Positions 1 to 9,784 are shown, numbered from the stretch's first letter. The stretch: DNA of 64,000 bases from Fontimicrobium_A sp034506455 (GCA_034506455.1 JAPDPN010000001.1:6586-70585), one strand, 5' to 3'. Notes: a model not told the origin generated them from the sequence alone. Made by a program: numbers and translations.

Positions 1-2165
1 AAGAGAACATGCTGTTATTGGAAAAGTCAGTCAGTTTCCAAAAAGATATATCGATCGTACGGTCTTGAGGATTATAAAGCTCGATCCAGTCCTCGGCGTT
101 TAGATAGGGGGGAGAGTTGTAATTAATTTCATTGATAATCAAATAGGGACTCGCCTCATCTTTAACAAAAAAAGCAGTCAAAACAGAATCCCCGTTGAGC
201 CTAATGAAAACTGAAGAAGACTCTTCAACTCCGTTCCATGAAGAAAACCGATAACCAGGCAAAGAAAAGGCGCGCAAGGAAATCGGTACATCACGGAAAT
301 AGAGACCTTTCCAAGATGGAGCATTAATAGTTAATGAATTAAGGCTAATACTGCCGCTTTGCGGCGGCTCAATGCGCAGCTGCAGTTCGGCCGCTCCGCT
401 CAAGTTAAATTCTTGCAGAACATGGTTGAGAAGATAATTTCTTCTCAGCTGTAAAAAATTTTTTACCACTTCACAATTTTTCGTCCACTGTGTTTTTTTT
501 CCACCCCATCTCTGTAGATGACGATCGATTTCAGGCTCCAGAGCACTTTGAACGGATTTATAAATTGCCAGAGAGGAATCCGGTGAAAAGCGGGTATTCA
601 ACAAATCGGCNNNNNNNNNNNNNNNNNNNNNNNNNNNNNNNNNNNNNNNNNNNNNNNNNNNNNNNNNNNNNNNNNNNNNNNNNNNNNNNNNNNNNNNNNN
701 NNNNNNNNNNTCCACTGTGTTTTTTTTCCACCCCATCTCTGTAGATGACGATCGATTTCAGGCTCCAGAGCACTTTGAACGGATTTATAAATTGCCAGAG
801 AGGAATCCGGTGAAAAGCGGGTATTCAACAAATCGGCAAGATAATTGATAAACATCTCGCGAAAACCTTGATTTTCGAGAATTTTTCGGAATAAAAAGGT
901 AGACTCTGGAGGGTTCGGCCAGGCAGGACCATTCTCCTCTCGGTAATAAGCGATCGTGTTGTCTCGATAGCCGTCTTCGGGCGCAAAATGATAATTTGGA
1001 ACGAATAATCGCAGTCCGAAGCTGTGATCTACATCGTAGAGAATCCAACGATATAGACCCGGCTCAGAATTAGGGCGCCAAAATTTACAGTTGTGCCCAG
1101 GACCGTCGTGGTTGGCTAAGATGATCTGGACTGCCATGTAGGTCAAATAGTTCTTTATATCTATGATCTCGGCAACATAGTCGGCGTTTTTTTGTATGGA
1201 AAGAGAATGGCCCTTGAGAAAATCTATCAAGCCGTTGAAATGCGTCGCATTGCCTTGTACAGCCAAGGGATAGAGGCGATGATAATCGTCGAGAAGATCG
1301 ATTTTATCAGGATCTACACCATGGTGCTCGGCAAGATAGTTTTCATTGATTTTTTCGCGAAGATTATAAATTCCCCAATAATCGCCGTTGATATAAAGAT
1401 GACACGGCCGATAAGCCTGGAAGTCAAGATCAAGCCCGTACAATAGACGGGCAGCCAATCCGTCGCGAAACTGCACGCCGCCTTCATTTTGGGTGTTGTC
1501 GCTCCCGCCGTTGCGAAGCAAAAACGAATTGAAACGGCAGATTGGATAATCTGGAAATAAAGGATAATGCAGCTCTTCAGTGCCGTATGCGCGGCGCAGA
1601 AAGACCGCAAAGGATTTTTGCGGCAATTTTCGGCTTGTTTTTCCGAACATTCGGATGCCGGCATCGACGCTGAAGCCCAAACGGCCGTCCGGTTCAAAAA
1701 GCTCAATATGAACCGGGCGTTCCCAGTCTTCCCAATAATTGGCCGGAGGCTGTACGGGATTATCAGGATAACCGCCGAGCTTGGTTCCGTTACCTTCTAC
1801 ATAAATGCCAATATCAGCATCAAACAGATTCGCCGGATTCGTGCTTAAGGAGACAACCGGCAGACTCGATCTTGGCGAAATGAAATAGGTTTGAGTTACA
1901 ACAGGTCCTAATCTCCCCTCCTTGTCTATAACNNNNNNNNNNNNNNNNNNNNNNNNNNNNNNNNNNNNNNNNNNNNNNNNNNNNNNNNNNNNNNNNNNNN
2001 NNNNNNNNNNNNNNNNNNNNNNNNNNNNNNNNTATAATCGCCGTCTTCATCCTGAACCGTCAAAGTATTAAAGGAGAGAACTTCATTGAGGAGAGGATGC
2101 TGCGCCTGAACCGTCGTCAATAAGAGAAATGCGAAAAAATAAAATCGATTTAAATTCATATTCAT
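1..2165 (-). CDS. CotH-family surface protein with lamin-tail domains (3' end outside window, two assembly joins inside)
   Basis: Predicted exported surface protein. It starts at 2165 with a signal peptide (hydrophobic core FYFFAFLLL, cleavage near VQAQ), then a lamin-tail-type start (VQDEDGDY) that runs into an N gap. After the gap (1932 downward) the frame stays open: VIDKEGRLGPVVTQTYFI, LPVVSLSTNP, NYWEDWERPVHIE, GFSVDAGIRMFG and LYDVDHSFGLR. This is the usual order of CotH kinase-fold proteins. The second join (611-710) is flanked by a 127-bp duplication. If the copy is collapsed the frame continues to base 1 and reaches a second lamin-tail domain (NAEDWIELYNP). The stop codon lies outside the window. 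CotH homologues are spore-coat protein kinases in Bacillus; in this kind of organism they are large secreted proteins of unknown substrate. No RNA or protein continuity across the gaps can be shown here. Confidence 0.85.
484..610. repeat. 127-bp exact duplication, copy 1 (assembly overlap)
   Basis: These 127 bases are identical to 711-837 and end exactly at the start of a 100-N run. Both copies lie inside the CotH gene. The arrangement is that of two contig ends sharing one k-mer (k=127) that were scaffolded rather than merged. Confidence 0.9.
611..710. other. Assembly gap of 100 N (spurious)
   Basis: Placeholder of exactly 100 N between two identical 127-bp blocks. Removing 611-837 restores an open CotH reading frame, so no sequence is likely to be missing here. 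Confidence 0.9.
711..837. repeat. 127-bp exact duplication, copy 2 (assembly overlap)
   Basis: Second copy of the block at 484-610, starting directly after the N run. It breaks the CotH gene artificially. Confidence 0.9.
1933..2032. other. Assembly gap of 100 N (true gap)
   Basis: 100 N inside the CotH gene with no duplicated flanks. The first lamin-tail domain starts before it (reading on the minus strand) and CotH sequence follows, so the missing piece probably encodes the rest of that domain. The true length is unknown. Confidence 0.85.
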
Positions 2166-2177
2166 ATCTTTTGAATG

Positions 2178-2201
2178 AAAAAAGGGCGCCTCAAGGCGCC
2201 C
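2178..2201 (-). terminator. Rho-independent terminator after the ThuA-like secreted protein
   Basis: On the minus strand GGGCGCC, a TTGA loop and GGCGCCC form a perfect 7-bp GC stem followed by six T. It lies about 50 bases after the stop of the gene ending at 2254 and before the CotH start, so it separates the two units. Confidence 0.8.
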
Positions 2202-2253
2202 TGTCTATTGATCAACTCTGCCAAATCAAGCCATGTGTCTGCGAATCAAACTA

Positions 2254-3261
2254 TTACTTGAGTAATGTCATTTTTCTGTTCAGTTTGTGATTATCGGCTG
2301 TCAGCTCATAGACATAGACGCCGGCTGATAGAGCTGATGCATCAAAATCGACTCTATGGGCACCGGCCGGGAGATAGCCATCTACCAGTTCGGCTAATTT
2401 TCTGCCGTTAAGATCGAACAAAGCGAGCTGAACTCGGCCTGCAGATGCAATCTCGAATTCGATTGAGGTCGTCGGATTAAAGGGATTGGGATAGTTTTGA
2501 TGCAAAGCCATGCCCATAGGAATTGCGGGTTTTTCGGCTTTGGTTTGCTCTTTGTCTTTATACAGGCACCAGTCAATAGACGCCTGCCAAAGCTTCCAAC
2601 CAATGTCGTTGAAATATGCTGCGCCGTTATCGTTCCAACCGGCAAAATAACGGCGCTCCGCTGCTTCGGTGCCGTCCGCCATCACTGCACCCTTTTCATA
2701 GCAGTAAATAGCGCCGTAGATAATCGTTGCGATTTCCTCGTCGCCGGGAACAGGAACATATTCAGCGATGACCACTCCTTCTTCATTAGGATAACCTTGA
2801 CCGCTCTGAATTTCATAAAAGTCAAAGGGCTCGACTTCTCCGGTTAAGCCGGCAGCCAGAAAATGACCTTCGGCGCGAATAACAAGAGGTCGTTGTTTCG
2901 GCTGAAAGTGCCGCATCGCGTCGGTATCCAGCGTCATACCCATATCGTCCTGCGCGTAAGGCTCGATCATGATCACCGGCACCGCAACATTCTTGAATTT
3001 GTTTGTTACCTTTGAAGAGGAAACGGTGGAAGAAACATACACCAAATCCATTCCATCCGCCCACGTGGAATCGACATCTGAATCCAAACCGGTCAAAACA
3101 TCATAGCCTTGAGATTGCATTCGATCCAAAACCGCGCTGTCACCTTCTCCCCAAGTCTCGTTGGTTACGAGCAAGATTTTAACCTTTTTCTCATCTTGCG
3201 CATAAACAAAGGCCGATAGAAAAGCCAACATCGTCAGGACAACTTGGTAGCTCTTTTTCAT
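2254..3261 (-). CDS. Secreted ThuA/GATase1-like protein with type IX-like C-terminal sorting tail
   Basis: 335 residues. The signal peptide (hydrophobic LTMLAFLSAFVYAQ) is followed by a Rossmann-like domain of the ThuA/class I amidotransferase-like type (VKILLVTNETWG, VPVIMIEPYAQDD, YFAGWNDNGAAYF). The last 80 residues are a FlgD-like/Por secretion tail beginning HQNYPNPFNPTTSIEFEI and ending in VYVYELTADNHKLNRKMTLLK-type sequence. Such tails send proteins to the surface through the type IX or a related system. No catalytic residues can be assigned, so the enzymatic role is open. Start choice: GAGGTG stands 4 bases before the ATG. It is a single-gene unit with its own promoter candidate and terminator. 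Confidence 0.8.
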   Translation of the reverse strand: MKKSYQVVLTMLAFLSAFVYAQDEKKVKILLVTNETWGEGDSAVLDRMQSQGYDVLTGLDSDVDSTWADGMDLVYVSSTVSSSKVTNKFKNVAVPVIMIEPYAQDDMGMTLDTDAMRHFQPKQRPLVIRAEGHFLAAGLTGEVEPFDFYEIQSGQGYPNEEGVVIAEYVPVPGDEEIATIIYGAIYCYEKGAVMADGTEAAERRYFAGWNDNGAAYFNDIGWKLWQASIDWCLYKDKEQTKAEKPAIPMGMALHQNYPNPFNPTTSIEFEIASAGRVQLALFDLNGRKLAELVDGYLPAGAHRVDFDASALSAGVYVYELTADNHKLNRKMTLLK

Positions 3262-3308
3262 TGCGCACCTCTCAAATAATTCATTTTGTTAAGAAATTGT
3301 TAATTCAA

Positions 3309-3336
3309 TTTTAAAAAAAATTTTTCTCGAGTCAAT
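3309..3336 (-). promoter_or_regulatory. Candidate sigma-70-type promoter for the gene at 2254-3261
   Basis: On the minus strand TTGACT (3336-3331), a 16-base spacer and TAAAAT (3314-3309) stand about 48 bases before the ATG. The spacer is a T-rich run. I see nothing else clear in the 3262-3591 intergenic stretch: 3337-3591 is AT-rich without an open frame, and no terminator was found for the gene ending at 3592. Confidence 0.45.
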
Positions 3337-3591
3337 AAAAAACTAATGAACCTGCTATCAAATCTTCTGCTTGAAAAATCAATAAAGTTATAAAAAGCTG
3401 AAATAGCGTTATGATGTTTTTAAGCTGGGCAAATCAATGATGAAGAAATTGGGGAAAGCAAGGATAAACTTTTGACCACCCTGGAATCGAATATGCTTTT
3501 CAGTAATCGAAACTCGCGTCTTCACGGGCGATGGAAGAAGCGAGCTTCGAAGTTATATCTGCGATTACATGCCGATAAGCAACATTGCGGT

Positions 3592-5403
3592 TTATTCTCC
3601 GGTTATTAGGTGGGAAGGACTGACCTTTTCCATAATAAGCCGGTTTTTTTCCTCTTGTCCATCCCAGACCACTGAATGAAATCCTTGAGACAGTTGGCTG
3701 TCGATCAGCTTGACTAATTCTTTGTGGTCCAATATCGGCATATTTGCTTTTGCGGAAGCCATTTCCGGCAATTCATAGTCTATTGGTTTTGAACGGAAGG
3801 CTGATGCTCTGGGCATGACCGAAATCTTGGAGGATTGTAAAATGCGTTCATCGTCCGCCAAGAATACATTTTTACGGCTTAAGACAAAATTGAGCTGATC
3901 GCAGCGTATACCTTTGGTCACGTACTTGTAGTACATAACCGGCAAGGCATTTATGTTAGGTGAAAATACGCCGATTCGCCAATCACCCTCCAACGATAGA
4001 TCTAAAATATATTCACCTCGCTCGTTTGAACGGGTAATCAAATGCGCCGCATGAGAATTTTCCCATGCGTGCCGTGCTGCAATCCACGCTCCCACTACCG
4101 GCTTGCCGCGGTCATCGAAAACCTTTCCCCTCAGAGTCATAAGGGATGACTCGGTGTCAAAGTTAAAAACATGCTTTGCATTGTGATCATCCCTCCGGAC
4201 TGGATTTGTCAGCCGAACCGGAGAAAAACTGACTTCGTTTTGTGCGACAAGCCTGACAAGCGAAGCATCGGCCGTACTCGATGCATAGCCGGTATTTGTA
4301 TTTGAAAGGTTCCGACAAAGCTTTTGGCGGTTATCAGAGTTAGCCCAAAAAACAGCTTTTACCAGATCAGCGTTTTTATCGGCGCTGCTGTAAGTGCAGC
4401 TATCCTGAATGGACTGCGCGCAAAGTAAAAAGCGGAAATTCTGCACAACGGTCTCACCTTTCGCAGCGCGAAAAGTTGATTGTGACGGCATCGCGGAATG
4501 AATTTCCTGATTGGTAATACTCAAGAGTTTGTCATCGATCTGATCGATGTTGACAATGTATTCGCCGGGTTCGATGCCGAGAACAAACTGGCCTTTTTCA
4601 TCAGTAACACCTTGAAAAAGGTGTCCGTTGTCTTTTTTATGCGCCGTAACGACGACTCCTGAAGCGGGTTTATCGTTTTCCCAATAAATTTTGCCGGAAA
4701 AAAATGTATCATAAGGCTTGATGAAAAAATTCAACTCGGAAAATTTATCGACCTTAACCCGCTGCAGGCAAGGTTCGTACTCGGCATTGAGGTCGACGAA
4801 ATATTCTCCTCGCGGCAGAGAAATCAAATAAAAGCCGTTTTGGTCCGTAACGGCGCGATAACACGTAGACGGTATGAACTCGCCGACAAATTTAAGAACA
4901 ACTCCTGAAATCGGTTTACCGCTTACTTCATCGCAAACCTTTCCATAAACGCCGCTCGTTCCCTGCGGAAGATTCCAATCCATGACTGCTGCGGCAAAAC
5001 TTTTATCGCTGTCGGTGACTTTGACAATCCAGCTTTGTCTGCATCCGGGATTCCAGCTTTTATCAAAGTAAAGAGTTGCTTTTATAAAGCCGTCTGCAGG
5101 AGTTTCATCGCCTGGAATTGAATCGATTCTCAAATCGCCGTCATAAATAGTACCAAGTCCGTCGACAAAGGCATGAAAGTACACGCGCGGTTCGTCAAAG
5201 TCAATGCGGCCGTTTCGGTTGACGTCATGATAAATTTCGCAATAAGCTGTGTTACCGATTGAGCCAACGTCGAAACAAATTGTTACATGGGTCGGCAAAT
5301 TCTTCACTTCGATCTTTTCATTTTGATCAACTCTTACAAAGGTTACCGAATGAGCAACAGACCATCCAATCAAAATCAAAGGTATATACAGCCGAAGTCT
5401 CAT
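3592..5403 (-). CDS. Exported protein with three carboxypeptidase-regulatory-like domains
   Basis: 603 residues. The ATG at 5403 is preceded closely by GAGGAG, which is better than the upstream in-frame TTG at 5427. The signal peptide is RLRLYIPLILIGWSVAHS. The N-terminal domain carries an EF-type calcium-loop sequence (DVNRNGRIDFDE). It is followed by three beta-sandwich repeats of the carboxypeptidase D regulatory type, seen as GVYGKVCDEVSGKPISGVVL, GKIYWENDKPASGVVV and GKVFDDRGKPVVGAWI, each ending in GEYxVxL-like strands. Such domains serve as stalks or binding modules in surface proteins of this group. No catalytic domain is recognisable and there is no sorting tail. The function is unknown; a structural or adhesion role is inference. 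Confidence 0.75.
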   Translation of the reverse strand: MRLRLYIPLILIGWSVAHSVTFVRVDQNEKIEVKNLPTHVTICFDVGSIGNTAYCEIYHDVNRNGRIDFDEPRVYFHAFVDGLGTIYDGDLRIDSIPGDETPADGFIKATLYFDKSWNPGCRQSWIVKVTDSDKSFAAAVMDWNLPQGTSGVYGKVCDEVSGKPISGVVLKFVGEFIPSTCYRAVTDQNGFYLISLPRGEYFVDLNAEYEPCLQRVKVDKFSELNFFIKPYDTFFSGKIYWENDKPASGVVVTAHKKDNGHLFQGVTDEKGQFVLGIEPGEYIVNIDQIDDKLLSITNQEIHSAMPSQSTFRAAKGETVVQNFRFLLCAQSIQDSCTYSSADKNADLVKAVFWANSDNRQKLCRNLSNTNTGYASSTADASLVRLVAQNEVSFSPVRLTNPVRRDDHNAKHVFNFDTESSLMTLRGKVFDDRGKPVVGAWIAARHAWENSHAAHLITRSNERGEYILDLSLEGDWRIGVFSPNINALPVMYYKYVTKGIRCDQLNFVLSRKNVFLADDERILQSSKISVMPRASAFRSKPIDYELPEMASAKANMPILDHKELVKLIDSQLSQGFHSVVWDGQEEKNRLIMEKVSPSHLITGE

Positions 5404-5578
5404 AAACTCCTCATCATTGAAAAACAAAGAGTTATATTTTTTGATCTCCTTAAGAAAAACTTTTAATGAGAAAGTAATTGCAATTGCTCAAGGCAAAAGT
5501 TCTTTGTTCGCCTTGATTCAATTTTCTTGTTAAAATTGGATGTGCAATTTATAGGCCGGAAAAAAGAAGGAGCAAGAA

Positions 5579-6382
5579 TCAATACGGCAGGTGTTCGAGG
5601 ATTAAGCGAATGTTCTGAAAGGAGAGGTCTTCTGTTTCACCGGATTGACGGCGTGATTTCTTGAGCGGCAAATTTCTCAGTCGCTTTTTTGTTGCAGGAT
5701 GGGTGACAAGAAGCAGGGAAAGACGCTTCGGATCAGACTTTTCCAACTTTATCAACCGTCTAAGCAGCATCGGCATGGCCGACGGATCGAGTTCGGCCTT
5801 TTCAAGATATTCCAGCGCCAGACGGTCTGCAGTAAGCTCTTTTTCTGCAGGATAGTCCAGAATCGTGTCGCGCGTATAGAGCGATTGGATAATATGAGCA
5901 GCAATTTCCGGATTATTTCCCAAAAGCTGTTGGGCGGCGACAGCATAGCTGTACTTTTCCGCCAATCTCGAAACGCCGTCGCGCATTGAAAGGTGCGCTA
6001 TTTCATGCGCCAGAACGGCGGCAACTTCAGAGGAACTGCAGGCTTCCAAAAGTCCGCGAAAAATGTAAATGTTTCCCCCGGGCAAAGAAAAATGGTTGAT
6101 ATCCTTTTCATTGATGACAAAGACGGTATAACTAAGGCCGGACCAATGGGAGACAGCGCCGACCCTGGCGGCGAGATCGGTCAAATAGCGCTCGATGGTG
6201 CGATTACGGATAATTTTGAGATGCTGTATGGAAAAAGAAGCGAGATCGTCGCCCAGCGCCAGCTCCTCTTCGATGCTGACAAACGGCAAGGTGCCGCTGG
6301 AACGATCTTTCGCCGCCGCACTACCCGCATTTGAAAATATAGCAATAAGGATAATCAGTAGAATTGAAATAGGACTCTTCAT
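5579..6382 (-). CDS. M48-family exported zinc metalloprotease
   Basis: 267 residues with an N-terminal signal peptide (SILLIILIAIFSNAGSAAA). The peptidase domain has the zinc site HEIAH (in LAHEIAHLSMRDG) and the third ligand region EKELTADRLALEYL, as in the M48 proteases BepA and LoiP. These act in the periplasm on misassembled outer-membrane proteins. It is shorter than BepA and lacks its C-terminal TPR part. The ATG overlaps the ligA stop as ATGA (6379-6382), so the two are translationally coupled. The proteolytic role is well supported; the substrate is not known. Confidence 0.87.
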   Translation of the reverse strand: MKSPISILLIILIAIFSNAGSAAAKDRSSGTLPFVSIEEELALGDDLASFSIQHLKIIRNRTIERYLTDLAARVGAVSHWSGLSYTVFVINEKDINHFSLPGGNIYIFRGLLEACSSSEVAAVLAHEIAHLSMRDGVSRLAEKYSYAVAAQQLLGNNPEIAAHIIQSLYTRDTILDYPAEKELTADRLALEYLEKAELDPSAMPMLLRRLIKLEKSDPKRLSLLLVTHPATKKRLRNLPLKKSRRQSGETEDLSFQNIRLILEHLPY

Positions 6383-8394
6383 CTTTGTCCAGCCAATTTT
6401 AAAAATTCCTCTTCTGTGAGAATCGGCACACCCAATTCTTGCGCTTTTGCCAGTTTGGATCCGGCTTCTTCTCCGACAACAATAAAATCTGTTTTTTTAC
6501 TGACCGAAGAGGCGGCATGGGCGCCGAGCCGTTCCGCTAATTCTTCCGCTTCTTTTCGGGACAAAGTTTTGAGCACGCCGGTAAACACGATCGTTTTGCC
6601 CGCCAAAGGTTTTTCACCACTTTCCGCCCGCAAGGGCGTCATCTTGACTCCTGCTTCCTTTAAGCGACGAATAAAGTCCTGATTCTGCGGCGATGCAAAA
6701 AAGTCGACTACGCTTTCCGCTACCTGAGGTCCAATCTCATAAATGTTCTGCAGCTCAGCATAAGATGCGGAAGAGAGACGCTCTATTGTTCCAAAAGCTC
6801 GCGCTAAAACCCTGGCGACGTGTTCGCCCACCAATCGGATACCAAAAGCAAAAAGAACCCGGTCTAACGGTCGATCTTTGGAAGCTTCAATGGCCCGCAG
6901 CAAATTTTCGGCAGATTTTTCGCCGAATCTTTCCAGTTGGAGCAGCTGCTCCTTTTTTAAATAATAGAGATCTGCCGCGTCCCGAATGAGGCCATCATCG
7001 AACAGTTGATTCACAACCTTTTCGCCGAGCCCTTCTATATCCATGGCATTCTTGGAAGCAAAATGCACCACTCGCTCCCGCACCTGTGCAGGACACGAAG
7101 AATTGATGCAGCGCTGCACGGCCTCGCCCTCCAGGCGGACGGTTTCGCTGCCGCATACCGGACATTGTGAGGGAATGATGAATTTTTTCTCAGCGCCGGT
7201 GCGGCGGGAAGTGATCACCTGCACAATTTCGGGAATCACATCTCCCGCCCGCTGCACGACCACCCAGTCGCCGATGCGCACATCTTTACGATCGATTTCA
7301 TCCTGATTGTGCAGCGTCGCACGGCTTACTTCAACGCCGCCGATGCGCACCGGCCGCATTACTGCCACCGGTGTCAGGGCACCGGTTCTGCCCACTTGGA
7401 CGATAATGTCCAGGACCTGCGTTGTTTCCTGACGAGCGGGGAATTTGTAAGCAATGGCCCAACGAGGACTCTTGGTTTTGATGCCCAGCTCGGCCTGCTG
7501 AGCAAAAGAATTGACTTTGACCACTACGCCGTCAATTTCATAAGGCAAAGTGGGACGGCGTTCCAACATTTCGGCATGGTAAGCTTTAACCTCCGCAAGT
7601 CCTTTACAGAGGCGAATGAAGGGATTGACTTTGAGTCCCCATTCTTTGTAGAGCTGCAGCAGCTGCCATTGTGAAGTGATCTCGATTCCCTCAAAGCGTC
7701 CGATGCCGTAGCAGAACATGTCAAGAGGACGTTCGGCAGTGACTGCAGGATCCAGCTGACGGAGAGAGCCGGCAGCGGCGTTACGCGGATTGGCAAAGAG
7801 AGGCTCTCCGCGTTCAGCGCGCTCACGGTTGAGCTGTTCGAACGCACGCGTGCCGAGAATGACCTCTCCGCGCACCTCCAGCAGAGGCAGCTCTGCCCCA
7901 GTTCCATGCAGCACCAAAGGAATGCTGCGAATGGTGCGGATGTTCTGGGTGACGTTTTCCCCGACTGTACCGTCTCCGCGCGTCGATGCGGTCTGCAGGC
8001 GGCCGTTTTCGTAGACCAATTCAACCGCCAAGCCGTCCAATTTAGGCTCGCAGACATATTCGACGACCGATAGGCCTAATGCCTGCCTTGTCCGCTGGTC
8101 AAAGTCGGCCATTTCGGCTTCGTCGAGAGCATTGTCCAGGCTCAGCATGGGTATGGAGTGACGTACCGGTGCAAAGGCATCCGCACGCTGTCCCCCGACC
8201 CTTTGCGTCGGCGAATCCGGAGAGTAATATTCCGGATGTTGTTTCTCCAACTCGATGAGCTCACGCATCAGCCGGTCGTATTCCGCGTCGGTGATTTCGG
8301 GACTATCTAAGACATAATAACGATGATTATGATACTCGATCAGTCTGCGCAATTCCTCTATGCGCGCAAGGATCGGATCTTTCGTCATAGGCAA
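6379..8394 (-). CDS. ligA: NAD-dependent DNA ligase LigA
   Basis: 671 residues, the full length of the family. It seals nicks in duplex DNA during replication and repair using NAD+. Visible in order: the Ia domain (YHNHRYYVLDSPEITDAEYD), the adenylation motif with the active-site lysine CEPKLDGLAVE, the OB fold, a four-cysteine zinc finger (CPVCG ... CINSSCPAQ), helix-hairpin-helix repeats and a C-terminal BRCT domain (LAGKTIVFTGVLKTLSRKEA). It is the second gene of the proline dehydrogenase-ligA-M48 operon, 25 bases after the first gene. Confidence 0.98.
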   Translation of the reverse strand: MPMTKDPILARIEELRRLIEYHNHRYYVLDSPEITDAEYDRLMRELIELEKQHPEYYSPDSPTQRVGGQRADAFAPVRHSIPMLSLDNALDEAEMADFDQRTRQALGLSVVEYVCEPKLDGLAVELVYENGRLQTASTRGDGTVGENVTQNIRTIRSIPLVLHGTGAELPLLEVRGEVILGTRAFEQLNRERAERGEPLFANPRNAAAGSLRQLDPAVTAERPLDMFCYGIGRFEGIEITSQWQLLQLYKEWGLKVNPFIRLCKGLAEVKAYHAEMLERRPTLPYEIDGVVVKVNSFAQQAELGIKTKSPRWAIAYKFPARQETTQVLDIIVQVGRTGALTPVAVMRPVRIGGVEVSRATLHNQDEIDRKDVRIGDWVVVQRAGDVIPEIVQVITSRRTGAEKKFIIPSQCPVCGSETVRLEGEAVQRCINSSCPAQVRERVVHFASKNAMDIEGLGEKVVNQLFDDGLIRDAADLYYLKKEQLLQLERFGEKSAENLLRAIEASKDRPLDRVLFAFGIRLVGEHVARVLARAFGTIERLSSASYAELQNIYEIGPQVAESVVDFFASPQNQDFIRRLKEAGVKMTPLRAESGEKPLAGKTIVFTGVLKTLSRKEAEELAERLGAHAASSVSKKTDFIVVGEEAGSKLAKAQELGVPILTEEEFLKLAGQR

Positions 8395-8419
8395 AGCTCC
8401 TCACTTTTCCCCGAAAGTT

Positions 8420-9325
8420 TCAAGCTTTACTTTTGGTAAACAGCGCCTTGATGACGTACAGAGCAATTTTGGGGTTTTCCTTCATTCTTCTCATACAATA
8501 GGCATACCACTGTCTGCCGAAAGGCACATAGACGCGCAGGCGATGTCCTGCGGAAACGATAATGCGCCGCAGCTCTTCATCCACGCCCAATAACATCTGA
8601 AACTCGTATTGATCGCGGCGCAGGGAATAGGCCTCGATGAGGCGAAGTGCATGCCAAACGAGACGTTCATCGTGCGTGGCTATGCCCACATAAGCGCCGT
8701 GCTTGATTGCCGTCTCTAAAAGCAAAACAAAATTATCGTTGATGATTTGCGGATCTTTGTATGCAATGCGTCTTTTTTCAACATAAATTCCTTTGCAGAT
8801 GCGGAAATTTGCCGGTCGTTGAACGAGCGCTAAAAGATCGTCATGGGAACGCCGCAGATAGGCCTGAATAGCCACACCGACGTTGCCGAATTCACGGCGC
8901 AGCTGATCATAGATGGCTAGCGTGTCGGTTGTGCAGGAGGAATCCTCCATGTCGATACGGACAAAATTGCCGAGTTGCGCCGCTTCACTTACGATCCGAC
9001 GAATATTATTCAAGCAAAACGTCTCGTCGATCAGCAGGCCGAGTTGCGTCGGTTTGAGAGAAATGTTGCAGTCCAATCCTTGCTCGCGAATAATATGCAG
9101 TACGCGGATATATTCTGCAACAGCTGCTTCGGCATCTTGGCGATTTCGGGTACTTTCTCCAAGAACATCCATTGTCGCAAGAATGCCGTCCTGATTAAGA
9201 GAACGCACCACACGCACGCCGTCTTCAAGCGTGCTTCCGGCCACATAACGACGGGAAAAGATATGGACGATCGGTTTGGGGACCAAAGGCATAAAAAAGA
9301 TTACCATCCGATTCAAAAAGTTCAT
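8420..9325 (-). CDS. Proline dehydrogenase (monofunctional PRODH)
   Basis: 301 residues, a stand-alone flavoenzyme of the PutA PRODH fold that oxidises proline to pyrroline-5-carboxylate and passes electrons to quinone at the inner membrane. Conserved family segments are seen in order: ILATMDVLGE, CNISLKPTQLG, VRIDMEDSS, VAIQAYLRRS, ICKGIYVEK, YVGIATHDERL, EFQMLLGV and the substrate and FAD-site strand RVYVPFGRQWYAYCMRRM. The length matches monofunctional bacterial enzymes. It is the first gene of the unit that continues into ligA and the M48 protease. No P5C dehydrogenase is nearby. Confidence 0.93.
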   Translation of the reverse strand: MNFLNRMVIFFMPLVPKPIVHIFSRRYVAGSTLEDGVRVVRSLNQDGILATMDVLGESTRNRQDAEAAVAEYIRVLHIIREQGLDCNISLKPTQLGLLIDETFCLNNIRRIVSEAAQLGNFVRIDMEDSSCTTDTLAIYDQLRREFGNVGVAIQAYLRRSHDDLLALVQRPANFRICKGIYVEKRRIAYKDPQIINDNFVLLLETAIKHGAYVGIATHDERLVWHALRLIEAYSLRRDQYEFQMLLGVDEELRRIIVSAGHRLRVYVPFGRQWYAYCMRRMKENPKIALYVIKALFTKSKA

Positions 9326-9623
9326 GGCGGCGCCTCGCTATTGAAATCCGATTATTCCCCATGAGATTTTATTCAGCAGCCGAAAATAGTCGAATTTTTT
9401 TCGAATGTCAAGAAGATCAGAATGATTGAAATTGAAAAAAGCTGCAAGCAGACTTGAATTTTTCGGTTTTCGAAGGTAAAAGTAGAAAAAAGGGAACTCG
9501 GCCGGTCATGAATAAATTTTTACCAATTAATGTATTAGAGATTGGAATGAAAAAAGATGACGGGAAAGGGCAAAGTATATATTCATTTAAGCGGTCTTTG
9601 AACTGCCGGAGGCAACATTTTTC
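9326..9623. other. Intergenic stretch between divergent proline dehydrogenase and tRNA-Phe
   Basis: AT-rich with no open frame worth calling and no RNA that I recognise. It must contain the proline dehydrogenase promoter on the minus strand, but I cannot point to a convincing pair of boxes. Confidence 0.5.
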
Positions 9624-9652
9624 TTGACTTTAAGGCTAAAACTAACTAATTT
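9624..9652 (+). promoter_or_regulatory. Sigma-70-type promoter of tRNA-Phe
   Basis: TTGACT (9624-9629), a 17-base spacer and TAATTT (9647-9652) stand 17 bases before the tRNA 5' end. Spacing and position are as expected for a tRNA gene. Confidence 0.65.
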
Positions 9653-9669
9653 TGAAAGTCTTAACGGTC

Positions 9670-9742
<73 letters not shown>

Positions 9743-9751
9743 CCTGGATAC

Positions 9752-9784
9752 AAAGCCTCATCGCAATCGCGATGAGGCTTTTTT
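9752..9784 (+). terminator. Rho-independent terminator of tRNA-Phe
   Basis: A 13-bp perfect stem (AAAGCCTCATCGC / GCGATGAGGCTTT) with a 4-base loop is followed by a T run. On the minus strand it lies next to the lipoprotein gene ending at 9783 and may also stop that transcript, although the T run there is short. Confidence 0.88.

Noticed and set aside
558..773. Short frames reading through N runs
   Set aside because: They exist only because N is translated as X; the real coding sequence is the CotH gene after merging the duplicated ends.
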